This document shows positions 50,691 through 58,713 of a stretch of 64,000 nucleotides of DNA, in pieces; the stretch's first letter is position 1, and every line of letters begins with the position of its first letter. A model generated the notes under the pieces. It searched no databases and had not been told where the DNA came from. It worked only from the letters and a program-made list of their open reading frames with translations. Both the position numbers and the translations under genes were made by a program. This stretch comes from Candidatus Dormiibacterota bacterium (GTDB lineage: Bacteria > Acidobacteriota > Polarisedimenticolia > Gp22-AA2). The stretch spans positions 36,796 through 100,795 of the forward strand of contig DASQAT010000004.1 in the NCBI GenBank assembly GCA_035635555.1. The letters are read 5' to 3'.

Positions 50691-52991
50691 GTGGCCGCTG
50701 CAGGCCGACGCGCGCAGTCCGCGAGGACATGGGTCGGTGCGAGAGGAATCGCCGGCCTGCTCCTCGTCCTGCTCCAGCCCTTGACGGCGCGCGCCCTCGC
50801 CGACGAGTCGCGCGGCACCCTGGGCGGGAGGGTCCGCGAGCGGACCGGTCACGCGCCGATCGCCGCCGCGCGCGTCCGGCTCGAACCGGAGAGCGGACGC
50901 CCCTGGCCCACCGCCCTGCCGGCGTCGCTGTCGGCTGCACCGGACAGCGCAGGATCGAACCCGCAACCCGCCCGAACGACTCAGACGGACTCGTCCGGCA
51001 CCTACCGGTTCGAGGACGTTCCGGCCGGTGTCTACCTGCTGGGCTTCGAGGGGGAGGCGTACGAGGGACGGGTCGTCACGGGAGTCCGGGTCGTCGCCGG
51101 CCCCGAGGTGCGGGTCGATGTCGATCTGGAGGCCTCCCTGTCGGAGCGGATCACGGTGCGAGGCTCGACGGTCGAGGAAGGCCCCGGGCTGTCGCGGCGG
51201 GTCTTCGGACGCGACGCCCTCGGCCTCCGGCCCGCGGCGCTCGGGGATCCATTCCGGGCCCTGGCGGGGACGGCCGGGATCACCCCCGGGAACGACTTCC
51301 AGTCCGAGATGCGGGTGCGCGGCGGCGAGGCGGCGGAGACCACCGTCCTCCTCGACGGCCAGCCGCTGCCTTACGCCTACCACTTCGGCGGCGGCGCCGG
51401 CAGCGCCGGGACGATAAACGGCGACCTGGTCGACTCGCTCACGGTGACGACCGGCGGCTTCTCGGCGGAATACGGCGACGCGCTGGCCGGCATCATCGAC
51501 GTGTCGACGCGCGTGACGCCGCCCGGGAGAACGACCGGAACGGCCGGGGTGGGATCGATGCTGGCGCACGCGGCGTTCCTCGGGCCGGCGGGGGAGGGCT
51601 CGTACGCCGTTTCGGGACGCTACAGCAACCTCGGCCTGTACGACGGACACGTGGCGGGGGACGCCACGGACGGAGTCCGCTTCCACGATCTGTTCGGGCT
51701 CCTCCGCCTGCCGCTCGCCGCGGGCGCGCGGCTCGAGATGGCGCTCCTGGAGGCGGGCAACACCTACGAGGCGGACCTGGGATACTCCGCCCGCGCGGCC
51801 ATGTCGAGCGAAAACCGGGGACTGCGCGCCAGGCTCGATCTGCCGCTCGATCCGGCGACACTGCTGCGGCTCCAGGCGTCGGATTCCGGCCTCGCGGTCA
51901 CCTCGGGGGTGACGGGCGGAATGTCCTTCGACCAGGACCAGCGGCGGCAGGATCTGCGTGTCTCTATGCTGCGCGACCTGGACGGCCGGCACAGGCTGAA
52001 CGGCGGGCTGGCTCTGGAGCGGATCGCGGGCGGAATGGCCGGCACGGTGTCGGACGGCGACACTCTGCTGCCGAGCGATCTCGCCGCCCGCGGCGAGGTC
52101 GTCTCGGCCTTCATCGAAGACACCTGGCGTCCCGCCGATACCCTGACGCTCCGCTACGGAGGGCGCGTCGACCGATCGTCCCCGACCGGCGAGACCGCAC
52201 TGAGCCCGCGCTTCAGCCTGGAGATCCGCCCCTCGACCGGATTCACGGCGCGCTGCGCGGCCGGGCGCTTCGAGCAGTATCCGCGCCAGGAGCAGATGTT
52301 CCTGGCGGCCGGCGAGCCGCTGCGCATGCAGACCGCGGATCACGTCATCGCCGGGTTCGAGGTCGCCACGAGAGCGGGCACGCGGATCGTCGTCGAAGGA
52401 TATCGCAAGAACCTGTCCCGTCCCATCGGAGAAGCGCTGAACCGTTACATCGAGCTGCAGGAGCGAGTGGCGCAGTTCGACCGTGGCACGGTCCGCGGAG
52501 CCGAGATCACCGTCCAGCATCAGGTCGCGCCGGCCTGGAGCTGGGAGGCGAGCTACGCCTGGCTCAGGGCCACACAGACGAAAGACGGGATCGAGTCTCC
52601 GCGGAATACCGACCAGAGACACAACCTGGGGCTGTCCTTCAGCAGGCGACTCGGGAAAGGCTGGGAGGCGGGGGCGATCGCCCGGTACGCCAGCGGCCTG
52701 CCGTACACCCCGCAGCGAGCGTGGACCAACGGCATCGACTTCGGGACTCTCCTGGGGGACCTGAACGGTGCGCGTCTGCCGGCCTACGGCCGGCTGGACC
52801 TTCGCCTGGGACGCGCAATCCAGGCGGCGTGGGGGCTGCTCGACGTCCGCCTCGATCTCCTGAACGTTTCCAACCGCGCCAACGTCCGGAGCGTCGACCT
52901 GACGTACGACCCGTCCACGGGGCAGTTCTATCGGACGACCTACTACCAGAGTCCGTTCCTGCCGGTGTTCAGCCTTTCCGCGGAGTTCTGA
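50691..52991 (+). CDS. TonB-dependent outer-membrane receptor
   Basis: A 766-residue receptor. A signal segment (GIAGLLLVLLQPLTARALA) leads into a carboxypeptidase-regulatory-like beta domain (TLGGRVRERTGHAPIAAARV), then a plug domain with ITPGNDFQSEMRVRGGEAA, TVLLDGQPLPYAYHFGGG and TTGGFSAEYGDALAGIIDV, then a 22-strand barrel with a terminal Phe (PVFSLSAEF). No clear N-terminal TonB box is seen. It imports a large ligand across the outer membrane using TonB energy. Start is the GTG after GGGGAGGGG. Being downstream of boxB it could supply aromatics, but it has its own promoter, so that link is speculative. Confidence 0.9.
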   Translation: MAAAGRRAQSARTWVGARGIAGLLLVLLQPLTARALADESRGTLGGRVRERTGHAPIAAARVRLEPESGRPWPTALPASLSAAPDSAGSNPQPARTTQTDSSGTYRFEDVPAGVYLLGFEGEAYEGRVVTGVRVVAGPEVRVDVDLEASLSERITVRGSTVEEGPGLSRRVFGRDALGLRPAALGDPFRALAGTAGITPGNDFQSEMRVRGGEAAETTVLLDGQPLPYAYHFGGGAGSAGTINGDLVDSLTVTTGGFSAEYGDALAGIIDVSTRVTPPGRTTGTAGVGSMLAHAAFLGPAGEGSYAVSGRYSNLGLYDGHVAGDATDGVRFHDLFGLLRLPLAAGARLEMALLEAGNTYEADLGYSARAAMSSENRGLRARLDLPLDPATLLRLQASDSGLAVTSGVTGGMSFDQDQRRQDLRVSMLRDLDGRHRLNGGLALERIAGGMAGTVSDGDTLLPSDLAARGEVVSAFIEDTWRPADTLTLRYGGRVDRSSPTGETALSPRFSLEIRPSTGFTARCAAGRFEQYPRQEQMFLAAGEPLRMQTADHVIAGFEVATRAGTRIVVEGYRKNLSRPIGEALNRYIELQERVAQFDRGTVRGAEITVQHQVAPAWSWEASYAWLRATQTKDGIESPRNTDQRHNLGLSFSRRLGKGWEAGAIARYASGLPYTPQRAWTNGIDFGTLLGDLNGARLPAYGRLDLRLGRAIQAAWGLLDVRLDLLNVSNRANVRSVDLTYDPSTGQFYRTTYYQSPFLPVFSLSAEF

Positions 52992-53003
52992 GCCGGCGGC
53001 CCG

Positions 53004-54104
53004 TCAGGCCCCGGCCCCCGGCGCCGGGGTGTAGACCGGCGGCGCGCCGGCAGGCGAAGCCGGCGGCGGGGCAACACCGGGCGCCGGCAGGGCGCCGGGC
53101 TTCTTCCAGCCTTCCTCCGAACCGAAGCGCGTCAGGAGGGCGATGCCGAGCGCCAGGACGCTCATGACCATGGCGAACACCCCGCCGAAGAACGGCACCA
53201 GAGAAATGACCGCGTACACGGCGAATCCACCGAGCACGGCCGCCAGGTGCGACAACTCGCGCTTCAGGACATTGCGGCCGAGCGTGTGGCCGATCAGGAA
53301 CAGGATCGAGGCGAGACCGATCCACTTGACCACCTTCGCGGCGAACCACAGGGCGATGGCGAGCGGAATGCCGATGAGCGTGACCGCCAGGATGACGCAC
53401 AGGACCATCGTGGCGCAGTAGGCGATCAGACCGGTCAGGATGGACATCCCCCAGCGGTCCGGGAACGACGCCGCAATGATCGAGATTCGGCGTGGCACCA
53501 GCGCCGTGACCAGGAGGAGCATCAGGAACAGTCCAGCCAGCTTCGCGAGCTTGAGGAGAAAGAGGAGCTTCCACAGACCGGCCCAGCCGCCCCGCAGGAA
53601 CGGCACGAAATCGAGGAAGTTGAGCTTGACCTCCTGTCCGCCCACGCTGCTGGACGGGGACCGATCGAGCGGGCCGCCGATGCTCACGAGATCCCCCTCG
53701 ATCACGGCGTTCTCATGGATGTGCGTCGGGGACATGACCGCGATGACATCTCCGCGCACGCTGCCGCTGATCTCGACGCTCCCCAGGATCACCACGACGT
53801 CGCCGGTGACTTCCCCCTCGACGCGCACCTTCCCCAGCAGGCAGACGATGTCGTCGTGATGGACCTCTCCCTTCGGCACGTACGCTTCGTCGGAGATGGT
53901 GACGGTCGGCGATCCCTCGCCGACCCGCACGTGGTGCCGTCGCAACAGGTGCCCGCCGTCCCGCTCGGCGGGCGTGGCGGTTGCGCCGGGCTCCACGGCG
54001 CTCTCGGAGTCTCGCGCCTGCCCCGCGGCCACCGGAGCGATACCGAGGCACAGGACCGCCGCGATGAGGGGCACGAGGACGCGTGGCAGGACGCGCTGGT
54101 TCAT
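53004..54104 (-). CDS. Bactofilin-like polymer-forming membrane protein
   Basis: A 366-residue protein with a signal segment (VLVPLIAAVLCLGIAPVAAG), then a short beta-helix of bactofilin type: DIVCLLGKVRVEGEVTGD, VVVILGSVEISGSVRGD, VIAVMSPTHIHENAVIEGD. Four or five membrane helices follow (LAGLFLMLLLVTALVP, ILTGLIAYCATMVLCVILA, VIAVTLIG-like segments, FFGGVFAMVMSVLALGIA) and a Pro/Ala-rich tail. Such proteins often sit in sigma/anti-sigma operons and may be envelope sensors. The ATG at 54104 overlaps the anti-sigma-like stop by 4 nt, with GGGAGGA in front. Function not established. Confidence 0.8.
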   Translation of the reverse strand: MNQRVLPRVLVPLIAAVLCLGIAPVAAGQARDSESAVEPGATATPAERDGGHLLRRHHVRVGEGSPTVTISDEAYVPKGEVHHDDIVCLLGKVRVEGEVTGDVVVILGSVEISGSVRGDVIAVMSPTHIHENAVIEGDLVSIGGPLDRSPSSSVGGQEVKLNFLDFVPFLRGGWAGLWKLLFLLKLAKLAGLFLMLLLVTALVPRRISIIAASFPDRWGMSILTGLIAYCATMVLCVILAVTLIGIPLAIALWFAAKVVKWIGLASILFLIGHTLGRNVLKRELSHLAAVLGGFAVYAVISLVPFFGGVFAMVMSVLALGIALLTRFGSEEGWKKPGALPAPGVAPPPASPAGAPPVYTPAPGAGA

Positions 54105-54631
54105 CGGATTCCTCCCTGGAGGTCCACTCGAGGCGCCGTCTTGCGGGCGCTGGCGAAGACGTAGGTGCTGAACAGGATCGAAAAGACGCCGCCGGCGGCC
54201 GCCAGCAGACCGGCTCCGCGAAGAAGCGGGGCGGCGACCTCGAGAAGGGCCCGGCCGGCGCGCAGGATCGGCAGGACAAGGGCCAGGGCCCTCGCCCCGA
54301 GATCGGCTGCCACGCGACCGAACACCATGAGGACGTGCCAGCCCGAAAGCCCGAGACCGACGATCTCGCGCACCCCTTCGTCGCCACCCCGGACCAGCAC
54401 GAAGAGCGTCGATCCCAGGAAGGCGAGCGCGGCGCAGGCGAGCAGGAGCGACGAGGCCCAGGCGAGACGGGAGACGCGCGGCGACGCCGTGAGGGGCCGC
54501 AGCCTGTCCATCTCGGCGGCGATCCTGGCCATGACCCGGGGCGCGACGTCGCACTCCACCGTCTGCCGGCCCAGGGGCCGGAGCACCTCCGCGGTCCAGA
54601 GGCCGCCCGGATCGCCGCCCGCGCGCTTCAT
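54101..54631 (-). CDS. Membrane protein, probable anti-sigma factor
   Basis: A 176-residue protein located between an ECF sigma gene and the bactofilin-like gene, overlapping both by 4 nt (ATGA). The N-terminal 55 residues (VLRPLGRQTVECDVAPRV, MARIAAEMDRLRPL) are soluble and helical and could bind sigma; there is no zinc HxxxCxxC motif. Two or three membrane helices follow (SSLLLACAALAFLGSTLFVL, GAGLLAAAGGVFSILFSTYV) with a central amphipathic helix. The position is the main evidence; it would be a non-zinc anti-sigma, unlike the ZAS protein of the operon at 9.9 kb. Confidence 0.65.
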   Translation of the reverse strand: MKRAGGDPGGLWTAEVLRPLGRQTVECDVAPRVMARIAAEMDRLRPLTASPRVSRLAWASSLLLACAALAFLGSTLFVLVRGGDEGVREIVGLGLSGWHVLMVFGRVAADLGARALALVLPILRAGRALLEVAAPLLRGAGLLAAAGGVFSILFSTYVFASARKTAPRVDLQGGIR

Positions 54632-55212
54632 GTCGCGCTCTCCATGGCTCCGGGCGGGGCGAGCATCGGGTAGTGGCGTCGGATGATGTCCTTCAGCATG
54701 GCGCGCGCCCGGAACAGTCTTGACTTGACGGTTCCCTCCGGGAGATCGAGGACGCGGGCGATCTCCTCGAGGGGCATCCCCTCGAGGTGGGCCAGGACGA
54801 GCGGGGAGCGATAGTGGCCAGGAATCCTCTCGAGCGCCTCCTGCAGCAGTCGGGAGCGCTCCAGGTCGGTCGCCTGGCTTTCCAGGGAGGGACGGCCGTC
54901 CGCAAGCGAAGGGGACAGCTCCTCCATGCGGCTCTCGTGGCGCGTGCTCCTCTTCCTGTCGAGCGCGGCGTTGATCGCGATCCGGTACAGCCAGGTGGAC
55001 AGGGCGTGCTCCGGACGGTAGCGGCCCAGGCTCTTGTACACCTTGTAGAACACCTCGCTGGTCACGTCTTCGACCTCGTCTCGGGGAGTGCCCATCCGCA
55101 GGGCGGCGGTCGCCACCAGACGCTGGTAGCGGCGAACCAGGACTTCGAACCGTTCGACCCGGCCCGCCAGGACATCACGGATGAGATCGACGTCCGTGGG
55201 CTCCTCGGCCAT
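54628..55212 (-). CDS. RNA polymerase ECF-type sigma factor (second)
   Basis: A 194-residue ECF sigma factor. Region 2: RFEVLVRRYQRLVATAAL, EVEDVTSEVFYKVYKSLG, HALSTWLYRIAINAALDR. Region 4: ALERIPGHYRSPLVLAHLEG, PLEEIARVLDLPEGTVKSRL. Its length is typical. A TAGAAT box and a GGAGGATGG ribosome site precede the ATG at 55212. It is translationally coupled to the next gene (4-nt overlap). It differs clearly in sequence from the sigma at 9.9 kb, so the two likely drive separate regulons. Confidence 0.93.
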   Translation of the reverse strand: MAEEPTDVDLIRDVLAGRVERFEVLVRRYQRLVATAALRMGTPRDEVEDVTSEVFYKVYKSLGRYRPEHALSTWLYRIAINAALDRKRSTRHESRMEELSPSLADGRPSLESQATDLERSRLLQEALERIPGHYRSPLVLAHLEGMPLEEIARVLDLPEGTVKSRLFRARAMLKDIIRRHYPMLAPPGAMESAT

Positions 55213-55269
55213 CCATCCTCCGCCGATCCCGAACGATTCTACTGACGTCCCTCACCGGAGGTTCCCGGC

Positions 55270-55299
55270 AAAAAGCGGGCCCGGGGGGGCCCGGCCCGC
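55270..55299 (-). terminator. Rho-independent terminator (minus strand)
   Basis: Read on the minus strand, GCGGGCC and GGCCCGC arms (55299-55293, 55281-55275) are followed by TTTTT. It lies 85 nt downstream of the aldehyde dehydrogenase stop. Confidence 0.65.
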
Positions 55300-55337
55300 T
55301 GGGAGACCTGTGACGATCGTGTAAGCGGTGCGGGGAA

Positions 55338-55379
55338 CGCCTATCCTGCGCCGTGTTGCGGCGAGGTTGCCGATAGGCG
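55338..55379. repeat. Hairpin CGCCTATC / GATAGGCG
   Basis: A perfect 8-bp outer stem at 55338-55345 and 55372-55379 with a nested GCGCCG/CGGCG stem. It begins 4 nt after the aldehyde dehydrogenase stop codon and likely helps to stop transcription or stabilise the mRNA end. Confidence 0.55.
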
Positions 55380-55382
55380 CCC

Positions 55383-56810
55383 TCAGTGCTCGAGGTTGAA
55401 CATCACGAGACGCGGCTCGGACATCTCCTGCATGGCGTAGCGCGGGCCCTCTCTGCCGATGCCCGAGTCGCGCGTCCCGCCGTAGGGCATGTTGTCCACG
55501 CGCATGGTCGGCACCTCGTTCACCATGATGCCGCCCACGTGCAGCCCCCGCACGGCCAGGCGGACGAGCCTGAGATCGTGCGTGAAGATTCCGGCCTGCA
55601 GGCCGTAGCTGGAGTCGTCGGCCGCCGCCACCGCCTCCTCGAAGTCGCGGTAACGCGCCAGCGTCACCAGGGGACCGAACACCTCCTGGCAGGAGATCTT
55701 GAGAGCCTTCTCCGCGTCGGCGACGACCGTCGGTGCGACCACGTTTCCCTGCTTGCCGCCGCCGTGCAGGACGCGCGCGCCGGCCGCCTTGGCCTCCGAG
55801 ATCCAGGACAGGATTCGATCGGCGCTGGCGGCGTCGATGACGGGCCCGACCACAGTGGCCGGATCCTTCGGGTCGCCGACCTTCATCTTCGCGACGCCGT
55901 CCAGGAACTTCTTCTCGAAGGCTGCGTAGACCGGCTCGTGCACGAGGACCCGCTGCACAGAAATGCACGACTGGCCCGACTGGGCAAAGCCGCCGGAGAG
56001 GCACTTCGAGACCGCGTAATCGAGGTCCGCGTCTGAGTGCACGATGCAGGCGGCGTTGCCGCCGAGCTCCAGCGTCACCCTCTTCTTCCACGCCTTCTGC
56101 TTCAGGCGCCAGCCGACGCCGACGCTGCCGGTGAACGTCAGGAAGGGAAAGCGATCGTCCGTCGCCAGGCGCTCGCCCACCGCCGGCTCGCAGTTCACGA
56201 CGTTGAAACTTCCCGGCGGGGCGCCCGACTCGTGGACGATCTCAGCCAGCGTCAGCGCCTCGAGCGGAGTCTGTCGGGCCGGCTTGAGGACCATGCTGCT
56301 GCCCACGGCAAGGCAGGGGGCGAGCTTGTGGGCCACCAGGTTCAGAGGAAAGTTGAACGGCGAGATCGCCGCGATCGGGCCCACGGGCACCATGACCGTC
56401 ATGGCGAAATATCCCTTTGTGTGGGCCTCGATGTCGACGGGAACCATCTCGCCCGTCCAGCGCTTCGCCTCCTCGGCGGCGAGGGTGAAGGTGGTGACGC
56501 AGCGGGCCACTTCAGCGCGGGCATACTGGATCGGCTTGCCCATCTCCTCGGTCATGGTCGAGGCGATCTCGTCCCTGCGCTTCGCCACGCCCTCGGCGAT
56601 CTTGCGCAGGATGTCGGACCTGTCGCCCCGCGACAGGGTGCTCGTCTGCCTGAACGCCCGGACTGCCGCCTGGGTGGCGTCCTCCATGTCCTGTTCGCCG
56701 CCGAGATGGACCCTCGCGACTTCGTGACCGTCGTAGGGACTCGCGACGGGCTGGGTCCTGCCGGTGCCGCGCCATTGGCCGTCGATGAAGAGCTTCCGTT
56801 CCAAGGACAT
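55383..56810 (-). CDS. NAD(P)-dependent aldehyde dehydrogenase
   Basis: A 475-residue aldehyde dehydrogenase. Motifs: VGPIAAISPFNFPLNLVAHK, VLKPARQTPLEALTL, FTGSVGVGWRLK, the catalytic Glu in VTLELGGNAACIV and the nucleophile Cys in FAQSGQSCISVQRVLV, ending in MPYGGTRDSGIGREG. It resembles the branch annotated as lactaldehyde/glyceraldehyde-3-phosphate (non-phosphorylating) or succinate-semialdehyde-like dehydrogenases; the substrate cannot be fixed. It could be the dehydroadipyl-CoA semialdehyde step of the box pathway but is not linked to it. Start at MSLERK (56810), 5-6 nt after GAGGTGA. Confidence 0.88.
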   Translation of the reverse strand: MSLERKLFIDGQWRGTGRTQPVASPYDGHEVARVHLGGEQDMEDATQAAVRAFRQTSTLSRGDRSDILRKIAEGVAKRRDEIASTMTEEMGKPIQYARAEVARCVTTFTLAAEEAKRWTGEMVPVDIEAHTKGYFAMTVMVPVGPIAAISPFNFPLNLVAHKLAPCLAVGSSMVLKPARQTPLEALTLAEIVHESGAPPGSFNVVNCEPAVGERLATDDRFPFLTFTGSVGVGWRLKQKAWKKRVTLELGGNAACIVHSDADLDYAVSKCLSGGFAQSGQSCISVQRVLVHEPVYAAFEKKFLDGVAKMKVGDPKDPATVVGPVIDAASADRILSWISEAKAAGARVLHGGGKQGNVVAPTVVADAEKALKISCQEVFGPLVTLARYRDFEEAVAAADDSSYGLQAGIFTHDLRLVRLAVRGLHVGGIMVNEVPTMRVDNMPYGGTRDSGIGREGPRYAMQEMSEPRLVMFNLEH

Positions 56811-56838
56811 GACATCACCTCGCGCGTGGAGAGCCAAG

Positions 56839-56844
56839 AGTATA
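56839..56844 (-). promoter_or_regulatory. -10 TATACT of the aldehyde dehydrogenase gene
   Basis: Minus-strand TATACT at 56844-56839, with a leader of about 28 nt and a GAGGTGA site before the ATG at 56810. It is divergent from the hpnC promoter. Confidence 0.5.
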
Positions 56845-56897
56845 GACCAATCGGCGGGCCCGGTCGCGGGCCGCGTCGTGCTCCCCCGCAACGGTGA

Positions 56898-56913
56898 TAT
56901 CATCCGCCCCCCC
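56898..56913 (+). promoter_or_regulatory. hpnC -10 TATCAT, leaderless
   Basis: TATCAT at 56898-56903 is followed by ten nt (mostly C) and the ATG at 56914. No ribosome site. Confidence 0.5.
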
Positions 56914-57819
56914 ATGCCCCGCTTGTCGGCCGGGACCGAGGCGTTCACCGGGCCGGATGCGCTCAGCACCGCGCACGACCTGCGCGCCGCGAATCTGTTC
57001 TGCGCCCGGCTGGCGCGCGCTCACTACGAGAATTTTCCGGTCGCCTCGCGGATCGTGCCGGCGCGTCTGCGCCCCGCCGTTCAGGCGATCTACGCTTTCG
57101 CGCGCATCGCGGACGATTTCGCGGACGAGGAGGCGCACGAAGGACGCAGGCTCGAACGTCTCGACGAATGGCGCAGGATGCTCGATGACTGTTTCCGCGG
57201 CGAGGCGATCCATCCGGTGTTCGTCGCCCTGCGTCAGGCGGTCTCGACCCACGACCTCCCGCGCCAGCCCTTTGTCGATCTCCTCGCCGCCTTCCGGATG
57301 GACGTGACGCAGACACGGTACACCGACGAGACGGCGCTCCTGGACTATTGCCGCCTGTCGGCGAACCCCGTGGGCCGACTGCTTCTTCGTCTGTTCGGTT
57401 ACACGCAGGAGACGCTGACGCCGCAGTCCGACGCCCTCTGCACCGCGCTGCAGCTCGCCAATCACTGGCAGGACGTGACGATCGATCTGCGGCGGGGCCG
57501 GGTCTACCTGCCCGAGGACGCGCTGAGGCGGTTCGGGGTCACCGAATCCGATCTGCAGTCCGGCCGGGCCACAGAAGCGTTCCGCGCCCTCATGCGCGAC
57601 AGGGTGGCGCGCACGCGCGCGCTGTTCGCCGCCGGACGTTCCCTGTGCGACGCCGTGCGCGGTCGGTTCCGCTGGGAGCTCCGGCTGATCTGGCTGGGCG
57701 GCCAGCGGATCCTGGATCGTATCGAGGCGTCCGGCCACGACGTGCTGTCCGCCCGGCCGAGGCTCGGTCCGGCGGACGCTCTCGTCATCCTGGGGAGGGC
57801 CCTGACGTGGAGTCGATGA
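56914..57819 (+). CDS. hpnC: Hydroxysqualene synthase HpnC-like
   Basis: A 301-residue squalene/phytoene synthase-type enzyme. Both Asp-rich motifs are present: FARIADDFADEEAHEG and NHWQDVTIDLRRGRVYLPED. HpnD and HpnE follow. In the hopanoid route HpnD joins two farnesyl-PP to presqualene-PP, HpnC makes hydroxysqualene and HpnE reduces it to squalene. Position first in the operon and the motif NHWQDV match HpnC. The start MPRLSAGTEAFTG was chosen at the ATG after the -10 box, in keeping with homologue length; the longer frame runs into the divergent gene. Confidence 0.9.
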   Translation: MPRLSAGTEAFTGPDALSTAHDLRAANLFCARLARAHYENFPVASRIVPARLRPAVQAIYAFARIADDFADEEAHEGRRLERLDEWRRMLDDCFRGEAIHPVFVALRQAVSTHDLPRQPFVDLLAAFRMDVTQTRYTDETALLDYCRLSANPVGRLLLRLFGYTQETLTPQSDALCTALQLANHWQDVTIDLRRGRVYLPEDALRRFGVTESDLQSGRATEAFRALMRDRVARTRALFAAGRSLCDAVRGRFRWELRLIWLGGQRILDRIEASGHDVLSARPRLGPADALVILGRALTWSR

Positions 57820-58706
57820 GACGCGGGATGCCGGCGAGCCGCGGCGGGACGCGGCCTGGCCCTCCGCTGCGACCCGCGGGCCGTGGCCGCGCCTCCTCCG
57901 GGTCGTCCTTCCGTTACTCCTTCGGCCTCCTCCCCAGGGAGAAGAAGCGCGGCATCGAGGCGGTCTATGCCTTCTGCCGGGCGATCGACGACCTGACGGA
58001 CGAGGGGCCGCTCGATGCGGACGGCGCGGAACAAGGGCTCGAGATGTACCGCGAGGAGGTCTCCCGCTGCTACGGCGGCTCGCCGATGCTCGCGGTGACG
58101 CGGGACCTCCAGGCGGCGATCCGACGCTTCGGAATCCCCAGGGAGCCGCTTCAGGACCTCCTCGAAGGTGTGGCGATGGACCTCAGGAAGACACGCTACC
58201 GGGACTTCGAGGAGCTGCGGGTCTATTGCCTCCGGGTGGCCTCGGCCGTGGGTCTGGTCTGCCTGCCGATCTTCGGCTGCGGCGACGGCCGGAGCCGGGC
58301 CTACGCCATCGATCTCGGGATCGCCCTGCAGCTCACGAACATCCTCCGGGACCTCAAGACCGACGCCGCGCGCGGTCGCATCTACCTGCCCTTGGACGAA
58401 ATCACCGGATGCGGTTACAGCGAGGCGGAGCTTCTGCGCGGGGAGCGCACTCCGGGCTATCTCGATCTCATGCGGCGCCAGGCGGAAAGGGCCCACCGCC
58501 ACTTTGACAGCGCGGCCCGCCTCCTGCCGGAGCCCGATCGCCCCCGTCTCGTCGCCGCGGAGGTGATGCGGGCCATCTACCTGAAGCTCCTCAGACGTAT
58601 CGAGAGTCGGGATTTCCGGGTGTTCGAGCGGCGCATCACCGTGCCGCGCCTACAGCAACTCGGTGTCGCCCTGCGCGCCTGGGCGCTGGGCGAAGTCGGA
58701 AGTTAA
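57816..58706 (+). CDS. hpnD: Presqualene diphosphate synthase HpnD-like
   Basis: A 296-residue synthase. SFRYSFGLLPREKKRGIEAV, then the first Asp-rich motif FCRAIDDLTDEG, LRVYCLRVASAVGLVCLPIF, and the second motif TNILRDLKTDAARGRIYLP with LDEITGCGYSEAEL, are all typical of HpnD. It couples two farnesyl diphosphates to presqualene diphosphate. The N-terminal 30 residues (MRRGMPASRGGTRPGP) are Arg/Gly-rich and not conserved. The ATG at 57816 overlaps the hpnC stop by 4 nt, so the two are translationally coupled. Confidence 0.92.
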   Translation: MRRGMPASRGGTRPGPPLRPAGRGRASSGSSFRYSFGLLPREKKRGIEAVYAFCRAIDDLTDEGPLDADGAEQGLEMYREEVSRCYGGSPMLAVTRDLQAAIRRFGIPREPLQDLLEGVAMDLRKTRYRDFEELRVYCLRVASAVGLVCLPIFGCGDGRSRAYAIDLGIALQLTNILRDLKTDAARGRIYLPLDEITGCGYSEAELLRGERTPGYLDLMRRQAERAHRHFDSAARLLPEPDRPRLVAAEVMRAIYLKLLRRIESRDFRVFERRITVPRLQQLGVALRAWALGEVGS

Positions 58707-58713
58707 TCCGGTC

